From the NCBI RefSeq assembly GCF_022760805.1, contig NZ_JAIVFL010000001.1, positions 1,736,001 to 1,800,000 of the forward strand: a stretch of 64,000 nt of DNA, read 5' to 3'. The notes under the pieces were generated by a model that worked only from the letters and a program-made list of their open reading frames with translations, ran no database searches and was not told where the DNA came from. How positions within the stretch are numbered: the first letter of the stretch is position 1; each line of letters begins with the position of its first letter. Positions 37,507-47,051 of this stretch are shown one piece after another. This DNA comes from Candidatus Mycolicibacterium alkanivorans. Its GTDB lineage: Bacteria > Actinomycetota > Actinomycetes > Mycobacteriales > Mycobacteriaceae. The position numbers were made by a program, and so were the translations under genes.

Positions 37507-39348
37507 CTAACCGCGGGTCGGATCCGGCCGCGGAATAGCGGCGAGCAACTTCTGGGTGTACGCGTGGCGCGGGTTGGTGAAGATCTCGTCGGCGTCGCCG
37601 TATTCCACGATCGTGCCGCCGTACATCACCGCCACCCGGTGGGCCAGGTGTTTGACCACCGACAGGTCGTGGGAGACGAACAGGTAGGACAGGTCGAACT
37701 GCCGCTGCAGATCCAGCAGTAGGTTGATGATGCCGGCCTGGATGGAGACGTCCAGCGCCGAGACCGGCTCGTCGAGGGCCAGAATCTTGGGCTGCAAGGC
37801 CAAGGCTCTCGCGATGCCGATGCGCTGCTTCTGGCCGCCGGAGAACTCACCGGGGTAGCGGCTGGCGTCGGCGCGGCCCAGCCCGACGGTCTCCAGCAGG
37901 TCGGCCACTCGGGTGTCGATGGCCGACTTGTCGAAACCGTTGGCGCTCAACGGTTCCGCGAGCAGTTCGAAGACGGGCAGCCGCGGGTCAAGCGAGGCCA
38001 CGGGGTCCTGGAACACCACCTGCAGGTCGCGGCGCAGCTCGCGCCGACGCGCCGGGGTCAAAGTGGCGACGTCGTTGCCGAGCACCTCGATGCTGCCCGA
38101 CTGCGGCGCGGTGAGTTCGAGGATCTCGTGCAGGGTGGTCGACTTCCCGGAGCCCGACTCGCCGACGATGCCCAGGGTGCGGCCGCGCGGCAGGTCGAAG
38201 CTGACGCCGTCGATCGCGCGGACCTCGCCGATCGTGCGGCGAAACACCACGCCCTTGGTGAGCCGGAACGTCCTTACCAGCTCGCGCACTCTGACCACGA
38301 CCTCCGGATCGGTCTCGTCCTCGGCGCTCACCGGCTGCGTGGACACGCCGTAGATCTCGGCCGCGGTGCGTCCCTGCACCAGTTCGGTGCGGATACAGGC
38401 CGCGGCGCGGCCCTCACCCATCGGCAGCAGCGGCGGCTCCTGGACGCGGCAGTCGTCGATGCCCAGCGGGCAGCGGGGGGCGAACGGGCACCCCGGGGGA
38501 AGGTTGACCAGCGAGGGCGGTGCACCCGGAATCGGCACCAGCCGACTGCCCTGCGGGGAGTCCAGCCGCGGCGCTGAACCCAAAAGCCCTGCAGTGTAGG
38601 GCATTCGGCGGTCCCGATACAGCTCGTCGACGCCGGCTACCTCGACCGCGCGCCCGGCGTACATCACCAGGGCGCGGTCGGCGAACTCGGCGACCACACC
38701 CAGGTCGTGGGTGATGATCAGCACGCTGGCGCCGGTCACGTCCCGCGCGGTCTGCAAAACCTCGAGAATCTGCGCCTGCACCGTGACGTCCAGTGCCGTG
38801 GTCGGCTCGTCGCAGATCAGCAGGTCGGGGTCGTTGGCGATCGCGATGGCGATGACGACGCGCTGGCGCTCACCGCCGGACAGCTCGTGCGGGAAGGCAC
38901 CCGCCCGACGGTCGGGCTGGGCGATGCCGACCAGGTCGAGCAGGTCGACGGCCCGCGCGCGGGCGGCCTGCTTGGACACCTCGGGGTGGTGTACCCGGAT
39001 GGCCTCGGCGATCTGGTCGCCGACGGTGTAGACCGGGGTCAGCGCCGACATCGGGTCCTGGAACACCGTGCCGATCCGTCTTCCGCGGATCTTCGACATC
39101 TCCGCGTCGGGCAGTCCGAGCAGCTCCCGGCCGCCGAGTCGCACCGAGCCGGACACCCCGGCGTATTCGGGAAGCAGTCCGATGACCGCCATCGCCGCGG
39201 CCGACTTGCCCGAACCGGACTCGCCGACCATCGCCACCACCTCGCGGGGGACGACGTGGTAGGTCAGGCCACGTACCGCCCGGAGGTCGCCGGTGTCGGT
39301 GGGGAAGCTGACGGCGAGGGCGGTGACCTCCAGCAGCGGCTCGGTCAC
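37507..39348 (-). CDS. oppD: Oligopeptide ABC transporter, duplicated ATPase subunit
   Basis: At 613 residues it carries two complete ABC domains in one chain. The first has Walker [12 protein letters not shown] near 41, signature LSGGERQRV and Walker [13 protein letters not shown]. The second has [13 protein letters not shown] near 392, [15 protein letters not shown] and [12 protein letters not shown]. Each is followed by an oligopeptide-type C-terminal extension with cysteines ([12 protein letters not shown] in the first). It powers import through OppB and OppC. Length agrees with the Rv1281c type. GTG 39348 overlaps the oppC stop by 4 bp. Confidence 0.95.
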   Translation of the reverse strand: MTEPLLEVTALAVSFPTDTGDLRAVRGLTYHVVPREVVAMVGESGSGKSAAAMAVIGLLPEYAGVSGSVRLGGRELLGLPDAEMSKIRGRRIGTVFQDPMSALTPVYTVGDQIAEAIRVHHPEVSKQAARARAVDLLDLVGIAQPDRRAGAFPHELSGGERQRVVIAIAIANDPDLLICDEPTTALDVTVQAQILEVLQTARDVTGASVLIITHDLGVVAEFADRALVMYAGRAVEVAGVDELYRDRRMPYTAGLLGSAPRLDSPQGSRLVPIPGAPPSLVNLPPGCPFAPRCPLGIDDCRVQEPPLLPMGEGRAAACIRTELVQGRTAAEIYGVSTQPVSAEDETDPEVVVRVRELVRTFRLTKGVVFRRTIGEVRAIDGVSFDLPRGRTLGIVGESGSGKSTTLHEILELTAPQSGSIEVLGNDVATLTPARRRELRRDLQVVFQDPVASLDPRLPVFELLAEPLSANGFDKSAIDTRVADLLETVGLGRADASRYPGEFSGGQKQRIGIARALALQPKILALDEPVSALDVSIQAGIINLLLDLQRQFDLSYLFVSHDLSVVKHLAHRVAVMYGGTIVEYGDADEIFTNPRHAYTQKLLAAIPRPDPTRG

Positions 39349-40262
39349 TTTCGCTTCTTCCGGCCTCGGCGCAGCGTCGCGCTGGCCGGGTCGAGCGCGT
39401 CGCGCAGCCCGTCACCGGTTAGGTTGGCGCACACCAGAATCAGGACCAGCACCGCGGCCGGGAACAGAAACACCCAGGGGAAGGTGGTGGCCGACTTGGT
39501 GCCGTCGGCGATCAGCGTGCCCAGCGAGACATCGGGCGGCTGCACACCGAAACCAAGGAAGCTCAGCCCGGTTTCGGCCAGGATCGCGACCCCGACGTTG
39601 AGCGCGGTGTCGATGATCAGGATCGAGGCGACGTTGGGCACGATGTGGCGGGTGATGATCCGCCAGCTCGGCACGCCCATATATCTTGCGGCTTGGACGA
39701 ATTCGCGCTCCCGAAGGCTCATCGTCAGGCCGCGCACCATGCGCGAGCTGACCATCCAGCTAAACCCTGCCAAGAGCACGATCAGCAGTGCGATGTTGGC
39801 GGAGTTCTTGGTGCGCGGTGTGATGATCGCGATCAGGATGAAGCTGGGCACCACCAACAGCAGGTCGACGAACCACATCAGCGCGCGGTCGCGCCAGCCG
39901 CCGAAGTACCCGGCGACCGACCCGATGGTGGCGGCGATGGCCGTTGAGATCACCGCCACGCACACGCCGATGAGCATGGATTTCTGCATGCCGCGCAGGA
40001 TCTGGGCCAGCAGGTCCTGTCCGAGCGCGTTGGTGCCGAACCAGTGTTCGGTGCTCGGCGGGGCCTGCAGCGCGTAGAAGTCCAGCTCGGTGAAGGACCA
40101 CGGCAGCAGTGGCGGCAGCGCGTAGCAGCCGACGAACAGCAGCGCCAGGATCGCCAGCGAGGCCATCGCCGGGCGGTTGCGGGCAAAGCGGCGGAGCACC
40201 AGCGTGCGCCGGCTGGCGAACGCCTGCCGGGCTTCGGGCCGGGCAACTTCGATGTCGGTCAT
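39345..40262 (-). CDS. oppC: Oligopeptide ABC transporter, permease subunit OppC
   Basis: This 305-residue membrane protein has an N-terminal helix ([19 protein letters not shown]) followed by the binding-protein-dependent permease domain. The EAA-type coupling loop is [20 protein letters not shown], and [20 protein letters not shown] follows, as in OppC/DppC. ATG 40262 overlaps the oppB stop (ATGA) and its own stop overlaps oppD. Confidence 0.93.
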   Translation of the reverse strand: MTDIEVARPEARQAFASRRTLVLRRFARNRPAMASLAILALLFVGCYALPPLLPWSFTELDFYALQAPPSTEHWFGTNALGQDLLAQILRGMQKSMLIGVCVAVISTAIAATIGSVAGYFGGWRDRALMWFVDLLLVVPSFILIAIITPRTKNSANIALLIVLLAGFSWMVSSRMVRGLTMSLREREFVQAARYMGVPSWRIITRHIVPNVASILIIDTALNVGVAILAETGLSFLGFGVQPPDVSLGTLIADGTKSATTFPWVFLFPAAVLVLILVCANLTGDGLRDALDPASATLRRGRKKRK

Positions 40263-41236
40263 GTCACCCGCACACGGGGGTCGAGGATGGCGTAGATGAC
40301 ATCGGAGAGCAGGCCCGCCAACAACACCACCGCGCCGGTGAAGACGGTGATCGCGGCGACGATGTTGGTGTCCTGGGTGGCGATGCCCTGAACCACCCAC
40401 TCGCCCATACCGTGCCAGCCGAAGATCTTCTCGACGAACACCGCCCCGGTGACCAGACCGGCCACACCGTAGGCGAACAACGTCGCCATCGGAATCAGCG
40501 CGGTACGCAGTCCGTGCTTGAACAGGGCCTGCCGACGGGTCAGCCCTTTGGCCCTGGCGGTGCGGATGAAATCCTGCCCCAGCACGTCGAGCATCGCATT
40601 GCGTTGGTAGCGGCTGTATCCCGCGATCGCGCTCAGCGCCAGGGTGACCGTCGGCAGGATCAGGTGCTGCATGCGGTCGACGAACTGGTTCCACGCACCG
40701 CCGACCGCATCGGGCGACGTCTCGCCGGTGTATTCGAAAAGCTGAACACCGAGAATCGAATTCACCCGCAGCGCGGCCAGGATCGCGAGGTTGGCGATCA
40801 CGAACGTCGGTGTGCTGATCACCAGCAGCGACAGCAGGGTGATGACCCGATCCGACAACCGGTACTGCCGGATCGCCCCCCACGCACCCACCACCACGCC
40901 GATCACCGTGCCCAGCACCGAGCCGATCAACAGCAGTCGCAGGCTGACGCCGATGCGCCGCCATAGTTCGTCGGAAACCGGCTGGCCGTTGACCGTGGTG
41001 CCGAAGTCACCGCGCACCGCGCCGGCCACCCAGTGGCCGTAGCGCAGGGGTATGGGCTTGTTCAGGTCCAACTCGGCGGCCTTGGCGTCGATCACGGCCT
41101 GTGGCGGGCGTGGGTTGCGCTGTAACAGGCTGTTCAGCGGTGAGAAGGTCAGGGACGTCAGGGTGAACGTCAGGAACGACGCCAGCGCCAGCAGCACCAG
41201 GTAGTTGAGCAGCCGACGGGCCAGGAACCGCGTCAT
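40259..41236 (-). CDS. oppB: Oligopeptide ABC transporter, permease subunit OppB
   Basis: This 325-residue membrane protein starts MTRFLARRLLNYLVLLALAS, with a first helix, then the OppB-type periplasmic loop (ELDLNKPIPLRYGHWVAGAV, RGDFGTTV) and five further helices. The coupling loop is QDFIRTARAKGLTRRQALFK. ATG 41236 is the first gene of the operon, which diverges from cysD across a 314-bp region. Confidence 0.93.
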   Translation of the reverse strand: MTRFLARRLLNYLVLLALASFLTFTLTSLTFSPLNSLLQRNPRPPQAVIDAKAAELDLNKPIPLRYGHWVAGAVRGDFGTTVNGQPVSDELWRRIGVSLRLLLIGSVLGTVIGVVVGAWGAIRQYRLSDRVITLLSLLVISTPTFVIANLAILAALRVNSILGVQLFEYTGETSPDAVGGAWNQFVDRMQHLILPTVTLALSAIAGYSRYQRNAMLDVLGQDFIRTARAKGLTRRQALFKHGLRTALIPMATLFAYGVAGLVTGAVFVEKIFGWHGMGEWVVQGIATQDTNIVAAITVFTGAVVLLAGLLSDVIYAILDPRVRVT

Positions 41237-41469
41237 AGGCGACCGACCGACGCTGGATGCATGCAGCACAGGGTAGGAGATCGCAGCCGCTGACGCGGTG
41301 AACAGCGCGTCGCGTTGCGCCGACAACGGCCGCGACGGGCACGCTGAACGAGGTCACCCTCTAACTCCAGCCCGGCCGTTGAGTTTGCGCCCAGATCGCG
41401 ATCCGGGGCCGCTGTCACGATCTGTGCGCAGACTCGACGATGCCGGAGCATGCGCCGAACCCTTGACGT

Positions 41470-41498
41470 TTGACGTATCGCCCATCGCTGGCTAAATT
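41470..41498 (+). promoter_or_regulatory. Probable sigma-A-type promoter of the cys operon
   Basis: TTGACG (41470-41475) and TAAATT (41493-41498) are 17 bp apart, an optimal spacing. Transcription would start near 41505, leaving a ~45-nt leader before the cysD ribosome binding site. An overlapping TTGACG at 41463 makes a tandem TTGACGTTTGACG. The rest of 41237-41550 is the divergent control region for oppB and cysD and holds no gene. Confidence 0.6.
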
Positions 41499-41550
41499 CC
41501 GGGTCAGCTTTGTAATTCTGGTCAAACCTACCAACTTTGCGAGGAAAACA

Positions 41551-42480
41551 ATGGCACGTCCGGTGGTCGAACGGCCCAAACCGGGGCAGTACGAGCTGAG
41601 CCATCTGAGGTCGCTGGAGGCCGAGGCCATCCACATCATCCGCGAGGTCGCTGCAGAGTTCGAACGCCCGGTGCTGCTGTTCTCCGGCGGCAAGGACTCG
41701 ATCGTGATGCTGTACCTGGCCATCAAGGCTTTCGCGCCCGGACGGTTGCCGTTCCCGGTGATGCACGTCGACACCGGCCACAACTTCGACGAGGTGATCT
41801 CCACCCGTGACGAACTGGTCGCCCGCCACGGCGTGCGTCTGGTGGTCGCCAGCGTCCAGGAAGACATCGACGCCGGCCGGGTGGTCGATGACGGCCCGTC
41901 ACGCAATCCACTGCAGACCGTCACGCTGCTGCGGGCCATCCGGGAGAACAAGTTCGACGCCGCGTTCGGTGGTGCCCGGCGCGACGAGGAGAAGGCCCGC
42001 GCCAAGGAGCGGGTGTTCAGCTTCCGCGACGAATGGGGTCAGTGGGACCCCAAGGCGCAGCGCCCCGAGCTGTGGAACCTCTACAACGGCCGGCACCGCA
42101 AGGGCGAGCACATCCGCGTGTTCCCGCTGTCGAACTGGACCGAGTACGACATCTGGGCCTATATCGGCGCCGAGGACATCCCGCTGCCGGTCATCTACTA
42201 CGCGCACCGCAGGCCGGTGTTCCGCCGCGACGGAATGCTCTTGGCTGTCCACGAATTCATGCAGCCCACCGCCGAGGAAGAGGTCTTCGAGACCGCGGTG
42301 CGGTTCCGGACCGTGGGCGACGTGACGTGCACCGGGTGTGTGGAATCGACGGCGGCTACCGTCGAGGAGGTCATCGCCGAGACCGCGGTGTCGCGGCTGA
42401 CCGAACGCGGCGCCACCCGCGCTGATGACCGAATCTCCGAGGCCGGTATGGAAGACCGCAAGCGGGAGGGCTACTTCTGA
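41551..42480 (+). CDS. cysD: Sulfate adenylyltransferase, small subunit
   Basis: This 309-residue PAPS-reductase-like ATP pyrophosphatase makes adenosine 5'-phosphosulfate from sulfate and ATP with CysN. The PP-loop LLFSGGKDSIVM lies near residue 52, followed by FPVMHVDTGHNFDEVI and GGARRDEEKARAKERVFSFR, all typical of CysD. ATG 41551 follows GAGGAAA. The stop overlaps the cysNC start (TGATG). This is the first step of sulfate assimilation. Confidence 0.96.
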   Translation: MARPVVERPKPGQYELSHLRSLEAEAIHIIREVAAEFERPVLLFSGGKDSIVMLYLAIKAFAPGRLPFPVMHVDTGHNFDEVISTRDELVARHGVRLVVASVQEDIDAGRVVDDGPSRNPLQTVTLLRAIRENKFDAAFGGARRDEEKARAKERVFSFRDEWGQWDPKAQRPELWNLYNGRHRKGEHIRVFPLSNWTEYDIWAYIGAEDIPLPVIYYAHRRPVFRRDGMLLAVHEFMQPTAEEEVFETAVRFRTVGDVTCTGCVESTAATVEEVIAETAVSRLTERGATRADDRISEAGMEDRKREGYF

Positions 42481-44369
42481 TGACTGAATCCAACTCCCGG
42501 GTCGCCGCCCTGCTCCCGTCCGGATCGCTGCTGAGAATCGCCACCGCCGGTTCCGTCGATGACGGCAAGTCCACTCTGATCGGCCGGCTGCTTTACGACT
42601 CCAAGGCCGTGATGGAAGATCAGCTCGCGGCCGTCGAGCGGACCTCACGCGAACGCGGCAACGACTACACCGATCTGGCGTTGGTGACTGACGGCCTGCG
42701 CTCCGAGCGCGAGCAGGGCATCACCATCGACGTCGCCTACCGCTACTTCGCCACGCCCAAGCGGAAATTCATCATCGCCGACACCCCGGGCCATATCCAG
42801 TACACCCGCAATATGGTCACCGGTACCTCGACCGCTCAGCTGGTGATCGTGCTCGTCGACGCCCGCCACGGGCTGCTCGAGCAGTCGCGCCGGCACGCGT
42901 TCCTGGCTTCGCTGCTCGGTGTGCAGCATGTGGTGCTCGCCGTCAACAAGATGGACCTGATCGGCTGGGATGAGGAGCGCTTCAACTGGATTCGCGACGA
43001 GTTCCACGCGTTCGCTGCCCGGCTGGACATTCACGACGTCACCACCATTCCGATGTCGGCGCTCAACGGAGACAACGTCGTCACCGAGTCGGACAGGGCG
43101 CCGTGGTACGATGGACCACCGCTGCTGTCCCACCTCGAGGACGTTTACATCGCCGGTGACCGCAACCTTGTCGACGTGCGCTTCCCGGTTCAGTACGTGA
43201 TCCGCCCGCAGACCGTCGAGCACGCCGACCATCGCAGCTATGCCGGCACCGTCGCCAGCGGTGTGCTGCGTCCTGGCGACGAGGTCGTGGTGCTGCCGAG
43301 CGGAAAAACCAGCCGTATCACCGTGATCGACGGTCCGACCGGGCCGGTCAACGAGGCGTTCCCGCCGATGGCGGTCTCGATCAGCCTGGCCGACGACATC
43401 GACATCTCCCGCGGCGACATGCTGGCGCGTCCGCAGAATCAGCCGACGGCGACCCAGGAGTTCGACGCGACGGTGTGCTGGATGGCCGACGAGGCGTCGC
43501 TGGAGCCCGGCCGCGACTACATCATCAAGCAGACCACTCGCACCACGCGGGCCAGGGTCGTCGGGCTGGACTACCGGCTCGACGTCAACTCGCTGCATCG
43601 CGACAAGAGCGCAACGGCGTTGAAGCTCAACGAACTCGGCCGCATCACGCTGCGCACGCAGGTGCCGCTGCTGCTCGACGAGTACGCGCGCAACTCCGCT
43701 ACCGGATCGTTCATCCTGATCGACCCCGACACCAATGTGACGGTGGCCGCCGGCATGGTGCGCGACGCCGCGCCCGCATCGGCCCGAAGCGCATCGCCCA
43801 ATACCGTGCGCAACCAATCGTTGGTGAGCGCCGACGACCGGCTGACCAAGGGCCGCACGCTGTGGTTCACCGGGCTGTCCGGGTCGGGCAAGTCGTCGGT
43901 GGCGGTGCTGGTGGAGCAGAAGCTGCTCGAACACGGTTGTCCCGCATACATTCTCGACGGTGACAACCTGCGCCACAGGCTCAACGCCGACCTCGGGTTC
44001 TCCATGGCCGACCGCGCCGAGAACCTGCGCCGGCTCGCCCACATCGCCACGCTGATGGCCGACGCCGGCCTGACGGTCCTGGTGCCGGCGATCAGCCCGC
44101 TGGAGGAACACCGGGAGCTGGCCCGCAAGGTGCACGCCGACCAGGGGGTGGAGTTCTTCGAGATCTTCGTCGACACCCCGCTGGAGGACTGCGAGCGGCG
44201 CGACCCCAAGGGCCTGTACGCCAAGGCCCGCGCCGGCGAGATCACGCACTTCACCGGGATCGACAGCCCCTATCAGCGGCCGAAGAACCCGGATCTGCGG
44301 CTGACGCCCGAACGCGGTCCTGACGAACTGGCTGATGAGGTGGTCGAGCTGCTCGAGGCGCCCCGGTGA
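42480..44369 (+). CDS. cysN: Bifunctional sulfate adenylyltransferase large subunit / adenylylsulfate kinase
   Basis: This 629-residue CysN-CysC fusion has an N-terminal GTPase domain with AGSVDDGKSTLIG near 22, EQGITIDVAYRYF (switch I), DTPGHIQY (G3) and NKMD (G4), then two beta-barrel domains. From about residue 455 the APS kinase domain begins: LWFTGLSGSGKSSVAV (P-loop), DGDNLRHRLNADLGFS and EFFEIFVDTPLEDCERRDPK. It couples GTP hydrolysis to APS synthesis and then phosphorylates APS to PAPS. ATG 42480 overlaps the cysD stop. Confidence 0.96.
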   Translation: MTESNSRVAALLPSGSLLRIATAGSVDDGKSTLIGRLLYDSKAVMEDQLAAVERTSRERGNDYTDLALVTDGLRSEREQGITIDVAYRYFATPKRKFIIADTPGHIQYTRNMVTGTSTAQLVIVLVDARHGLLEQSRRHAFLASLLGVQHVVLAVNKMDLIGWDEERFNWIRDEFHAFAARLDIHDVTTIPMSALNGDNVVTESDRAPWYDGPPLLSHLEDVYIAGDRNLVDVRFPVQYVIRPQTVEHADHRSYAGTVASGVLRPGDEVVVLPSGKTSRITVIDGPTGPVNEAFPPMAVSISLADDIDISRGDMLARPQNQPTATQEFDATVCWMADEASLEPGRDYIIKQTTRTTRARVVGLDYRLDVNSLHRDKSATALKLNELGRITLRTQVPLLLDEYARNSATGSFILIDPDTNVTVAAGMVRDAAPASARSASPNTVRNQSLVSADDRLTKGRTLWFTGLSGSGKSSVAVLVEQKLLEHGCPAYILDGDNLRHRLNADLGFSMADRAENLRRLAHIATLMADAGLTVLVPAISPLEEHRELARKVHADQGVEFFEIFVDTPLEDCERRDPKGLYAKARAGEITHFTGIDSPYQRPKNPDLRLTPERGPDELADEVVELLEAPR

Positions 44370-45094
44370 GCGATCACGAGCTGGCCGCGGCGCTGGCCAC
44401 CGAGGCCGGCCGGCTGCTGCTCGACGTGCGGACCGAGTTGGCCGAGGCTCCCGCGGATGAGCGAAAAGCCGTGGGCGACAAGCGGTCCCACGACTTCCTG
44501 ATGGCGGCATTGGCAAAACAGCGCCCGAAGGACGCGGTGCTCTCCGAGGAGGGCGCCGACGATCCGGTGCGGCTGCGCAGTGAACGGGTGTGGATCGTGG
44601 ACCCGCTGGACGGAACGCGGGAGTTCTCCGAGCTCGACCGCGACGACTGGGCGGTGCATGTTGCGCTGTGGCAGGCCGGCGAGCTGATCGCCGGTGCGGT
44701 GGCGCTGCCCGCACAGGGCATCACCTTCGCCACGCCGACTGTGGCTGCACCGCCGGCCGCGCCGGTGGCGCCGCGCATTGTGGTTTCGCGCACCCGACCG
44801 CCGGCGATCGCCCGGCGGGTGCGTGACGCACTGAACGGGACGCTGGTCGAGATGGGCTCGGCGGGCGCGAAGGTGGCCGCGGTGGTGCAGGGGCGAGCCG
44901 ACGTCTACGTCCACGCCGGCGGGCAGTACGAGTGGGATTCGGCGGCGCCGGTCGCGGTGGCGCGGGCCGCCGGGCTGCACACCTCGCGGATCGACGGCTC
45001 GCCGCTGCAGTACAACCGGCCCGATCCACTACTGCCTGACCTGGTGGTGTGCCGGCCGGAGTATGCCGAGGCGGTGCTGGCCGTTACGCAGTAG
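44366..45094 (+). CDS. cysQ: 3'(2'),5'-bisphosphate nucleotidase, CysQ type
   Basis: This 242-residue inositol-monophosphatase-fold enzyme removes the 3'-phosphate of PAP/PAPS, keeping sulfate activation in balance. Metal-binding residues are visible in LSEEGADDP (where EE is the usual pair), WIVDPLDGTREFSELDRDDW and, near the end, YEWDSAAPVAVARAAGLH. GTG 44366 overlaps the cysNC stop, so it is part of the operon. In M. tuberculosis the named cysQ lies elsewhere, so this placement is functionally coherent but notable. Confidence 0.9.
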   Translation: MSDHELAAALATEAGRLLLDVRTELAEAPADERKAVGDKRSHDFLMAALAKQRPKDAVLSEEGADDPVRLRSERVWIVDPLDGTREFSELDRDDWAVHVALWQAGELIAGAVALPAQGITFATPTVAAPPAAPVAPRIVVSRTRPPAIARRVRDALNGTLVEMGSAGAKVAAVVQGRADVYVHAGGQYEWDSAAPVAVARAAGLHTSRIDGSPLQYNRPDPLLPDLVVCRPEYAEAVLAVTQ

Positions 45095-45104
45095 CGTTGC
45101 GGCG

Positions 45105-45573
45105 ATGAGTGACCTGAACACCCTGCGTACGTTGGCCGGTCTTGCGTTGGAGCCGGCGCCGTTGTCGGACTCGACGCTGATCCTGATCGACTGCCAGAAC
45201 ACCTATACATCTGGCGTCATGGAACTAGAGGGTGTGCAGGCCGCGCTCGATCAGGCCGCGGTGCTGCTGGATCGCGCCCGCTCGGCCGGTATTCCGATCA
45301 TCCACGTTCAACACGACGACGGACCGGGCTCGCTGTATGACGTGGGCGGGGACAGCGGGGCGATCGGGCAATCGGTGGCCCCACGGGATGGCGAGCATGT
45401 GGTGGTGAAGAACTACCCGAATTCATTCGTAGCCACTGACCTCGACGATCGACTGAAGGCGCTGAAAGCGGAGAACCTGATCATTGCGGGATTCATGACT
45501 GGCTGCAAGCCTCGCGGCGCTGGCGGATCTGTTCGCAGTCGTGGTGCCGGACGCCGCTGGAATCCTTGCCTGA
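45105..45573 (+). pseudogene. Isochorismatase-family hydrolase with a deletion over the active-site cysteine
   Basis: From ATG 45105 the frame has the family start TLILIDCQNTYTSGVMELEG (catalytic Asp) and IPIIHVQHDDGPGSLYDVG, and reaches ENLIIAGFMTG at about 45502. The usual continuation with the nucleophilic Cys (FMTHMCVSST) is absent. A family-like end, ASLAALADLFAVVVPDAAGI, follows in another frame and stops at TGA 45573. About 50 residues and the frame are lost, so the enzyme is dead. It starts 10 bp after cysQ. Confidence 0.8.
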
Positions 45574-45630
45574 AGCAAGGGTCCAACCCTTCAGCTTCCT
45601 GTGAGGAAGCCGTCTGTAGAGCGTTCGAAC

Positions 45631-45676
45631 CTGAGAAAACCGGTCCAATCCGCGGTTTCTCTCAGATTCGTCTCAG
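45631..45676. repeat. TCTCAG direct repeats with an inverted copy
   Basis: TCTCAG occurs at 45660-45665 and 45671-45676, one helical turn apart, and inverted as CTGAGA at 45631-45636. The segment between can fold (CTGAGAAAACCG with CGGTTTCTCTCAG). It lies about 50-90 bp before the exported-protein gene at 45723. Paired TCTCAG-like repeats resemble MprA-type sites, but the exact spacing differs. Confidence 0.4.
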
Positions 45677-45722
45677 GTAGATTGTTGGTGACGGGATCGT
45701 CAAACGGCAAGGGGAGGATCCC

Positions 45723-46150
45723 ATGAACGTCTCGATGCGCTCGCAGCTGACCGCCGGAGCGGCGCTTCTCAGGGCGACGGCGATCGCCATCACGCCGATC
45801 ACTCAGCCGATGGCCGCCGGCCCGTTCCGGCCGGCGACCGCGTAGTGGCACCGGCGAAGGCCTCGGTGTCGACATCCAGTGCTCCGGCCGCAGCCACCAC
45901 GGGGGATGGCTCCAGTGCCGGCAGTGACGTCACGACTGACGTTGCGAAGCCGGAGGTCAAGGCCAACGACGCCGCGACCTCTGACGCCTCGTCAACCGGT
46001 TCGGACAACAGCGCCGCGCCGGGTGACAACGGCAATGCCGGATCCTCGCCGAGCTCGTCCGACGGCTCGGCGAAGGCCGGCAGCAAGCACACCGGCCCTG
46101 GCGGCAGCAAGCGTGCCGCCAGGGCCGGTGCGGGCAAGTCCTCGGAGTAA
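45723..46150 (+). pseudogene. Exported Ser/Ala-rich protein, frameshifted
   Basis: ATG 45723 follows AGGGGAGG. The first frame gives MNVSMRSQLTAGAALLRATA then IAITPITQPMAAGPFRPATA, a signal-peptide-like start, and stops at TAG 45845. From 45845 the next frame continues VAPAKASVSTSSAPAAATTG, a Ser/Thr/Ala/Asp-rich tail ending GGSKRAARAGAGKSSE at 46150. Joined they make ~140 residues. The low-complexity tail is typical of mycobacterial wall-associated proteins of unknown role. A single indel near 45840 separates the parts; it could be two overlapping genes but this is less likely. Confidence 0.55.
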
Positions 46151-46161
46151 CTCTCTCCGAG

Positions 46162-46198
46162 CAAGGTGCCCCTCTCCCTTCCGGGGAGGGGCACTTTG
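46162..46198 (+). terminator. Strong intrinsic-type terminator
   Basis: AAGGTGCCCCTCTCCC pairs with GGGGAGGGGCACTTT around TTCC, giving about 15 pairs with one or two mismatches. It lies 12 bp after the stop at 46150. Confidence 0.8.
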
Positions 46199-46409
46199 CT
46201 GGGTTCGGCGGGAAGGCCGTTGCAGCGCAGTCCGCGCCGGGCTCGGCTGCCGGGCCCGGGTGGCCGCGGGACAAGATCACCGCGGTCGTCGATTCCGCCC
46301 GCGCCGCCCGCACGGTGGTTGGAACGCGGGCGCGTACCGGTGCGGATGCCTCAGCCGACAACTGAGTTGCTGGGCTTATTCGCCCTGACGTGATGGCAGA
46401 ATTCGCGGA

Positions 46410-46883
46410 ATGCGGATGTCGGCGAAGGCAGAGTACGCCGTTCGCGCCATGGTTCAGCTCGCCGCGGTCGACGGTGGACTGGTCAAATCTGACGATCTCG
46501 CCAAGTCCCAAGGGATTCCCGCGCAGTTCCTGGTCGACATCCTGTCCGTTCTGCGTACCGACCGGCTGGTGCGCAGTCACCGCGGCCGCGACGGCGGCTA
46601 CGAACTAGCCCGTCCGGCAACCGAGATCAGCGTCGCCGACGTATTGCGCTGCATCGACGGTCCGTTGGCCAGCGTGCGCGACATTGGGTTGGGCGATCTT
46701 CCTTACACCGGCCCTACCAAGGCGTTGACCGATGTGTGGCGGGCGCTGCGCGCCAGCATGAGGGCGGTCCTCGAGGAGACCACGCTTGCCGACGTCGCGA
46801 GCGGAACCCTGCCCGACCATGTTGCGGCGCTGGCGCGCGACTACCTCAGCCAGGAGAACCGCCGCGGGCACCAGGGCGGGTGA
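46410..46883 (+). CDS. Rrf2-family transcriptional regulator (Rv1287-like)
   Basis: This 157-residue winged-helix protein starts [20 protein letters not shown], has the recognition segment [20 protein letters not shown], the wing [20 protein letters not shown] and the effector part [20 protein letters not shown]. The Fe-S cysteine trio of IscR/NsrR is absent (only one Cys), so it does not bind a cluster in the usual way. The neighbourhood (cys operon upstream) suggests a CymR-like sulfur role, which is inference. A second in-frame ATG (46416) could also be used. Confidence 0.88.
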   Translation: MRMSAKAEYAVRAMVQLAAVDGGLVKSDDLAKSQGIPAQFLVDILSVLRTDRLVRSHRGRDGGYELARPATEISVADVLRCIDGPLASVRDIGLGDLPYTGPTKALTDVWRALRASMRAVLEETTLADVASGTLPDHVAALARDYLSQENRRGHQGG

Positions 46884-47051
46884 GCTGAGGTGACGCGCTA
46901 CCTGTCCTGGCCCCCGCACCGCACCGCACCGTCGAGGAAACCGCGGCGTGATCACCGGACTGTTCAACGCCGGCGTCGACCACACCTGGCTCATCACACT
47001 GTATGGAACGGCGCTGCGAGAGTCCGACCGGGCCGTAGGGTGTTGAGTCAA

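Noticed and set aside
43800..43870. CysN and CysC as separate genes
   Set aside because: The frame is continuous between the GTPase/barrel part and the kinase P-loop without a start signal, as in the known mycobacterial fusion.
42645..44714. 689-codon minus-strand frame across cysNC
   Set aside because: It is antisense to the sulfate activation gene, whose GTPase and kinase motifs are unambiguous.
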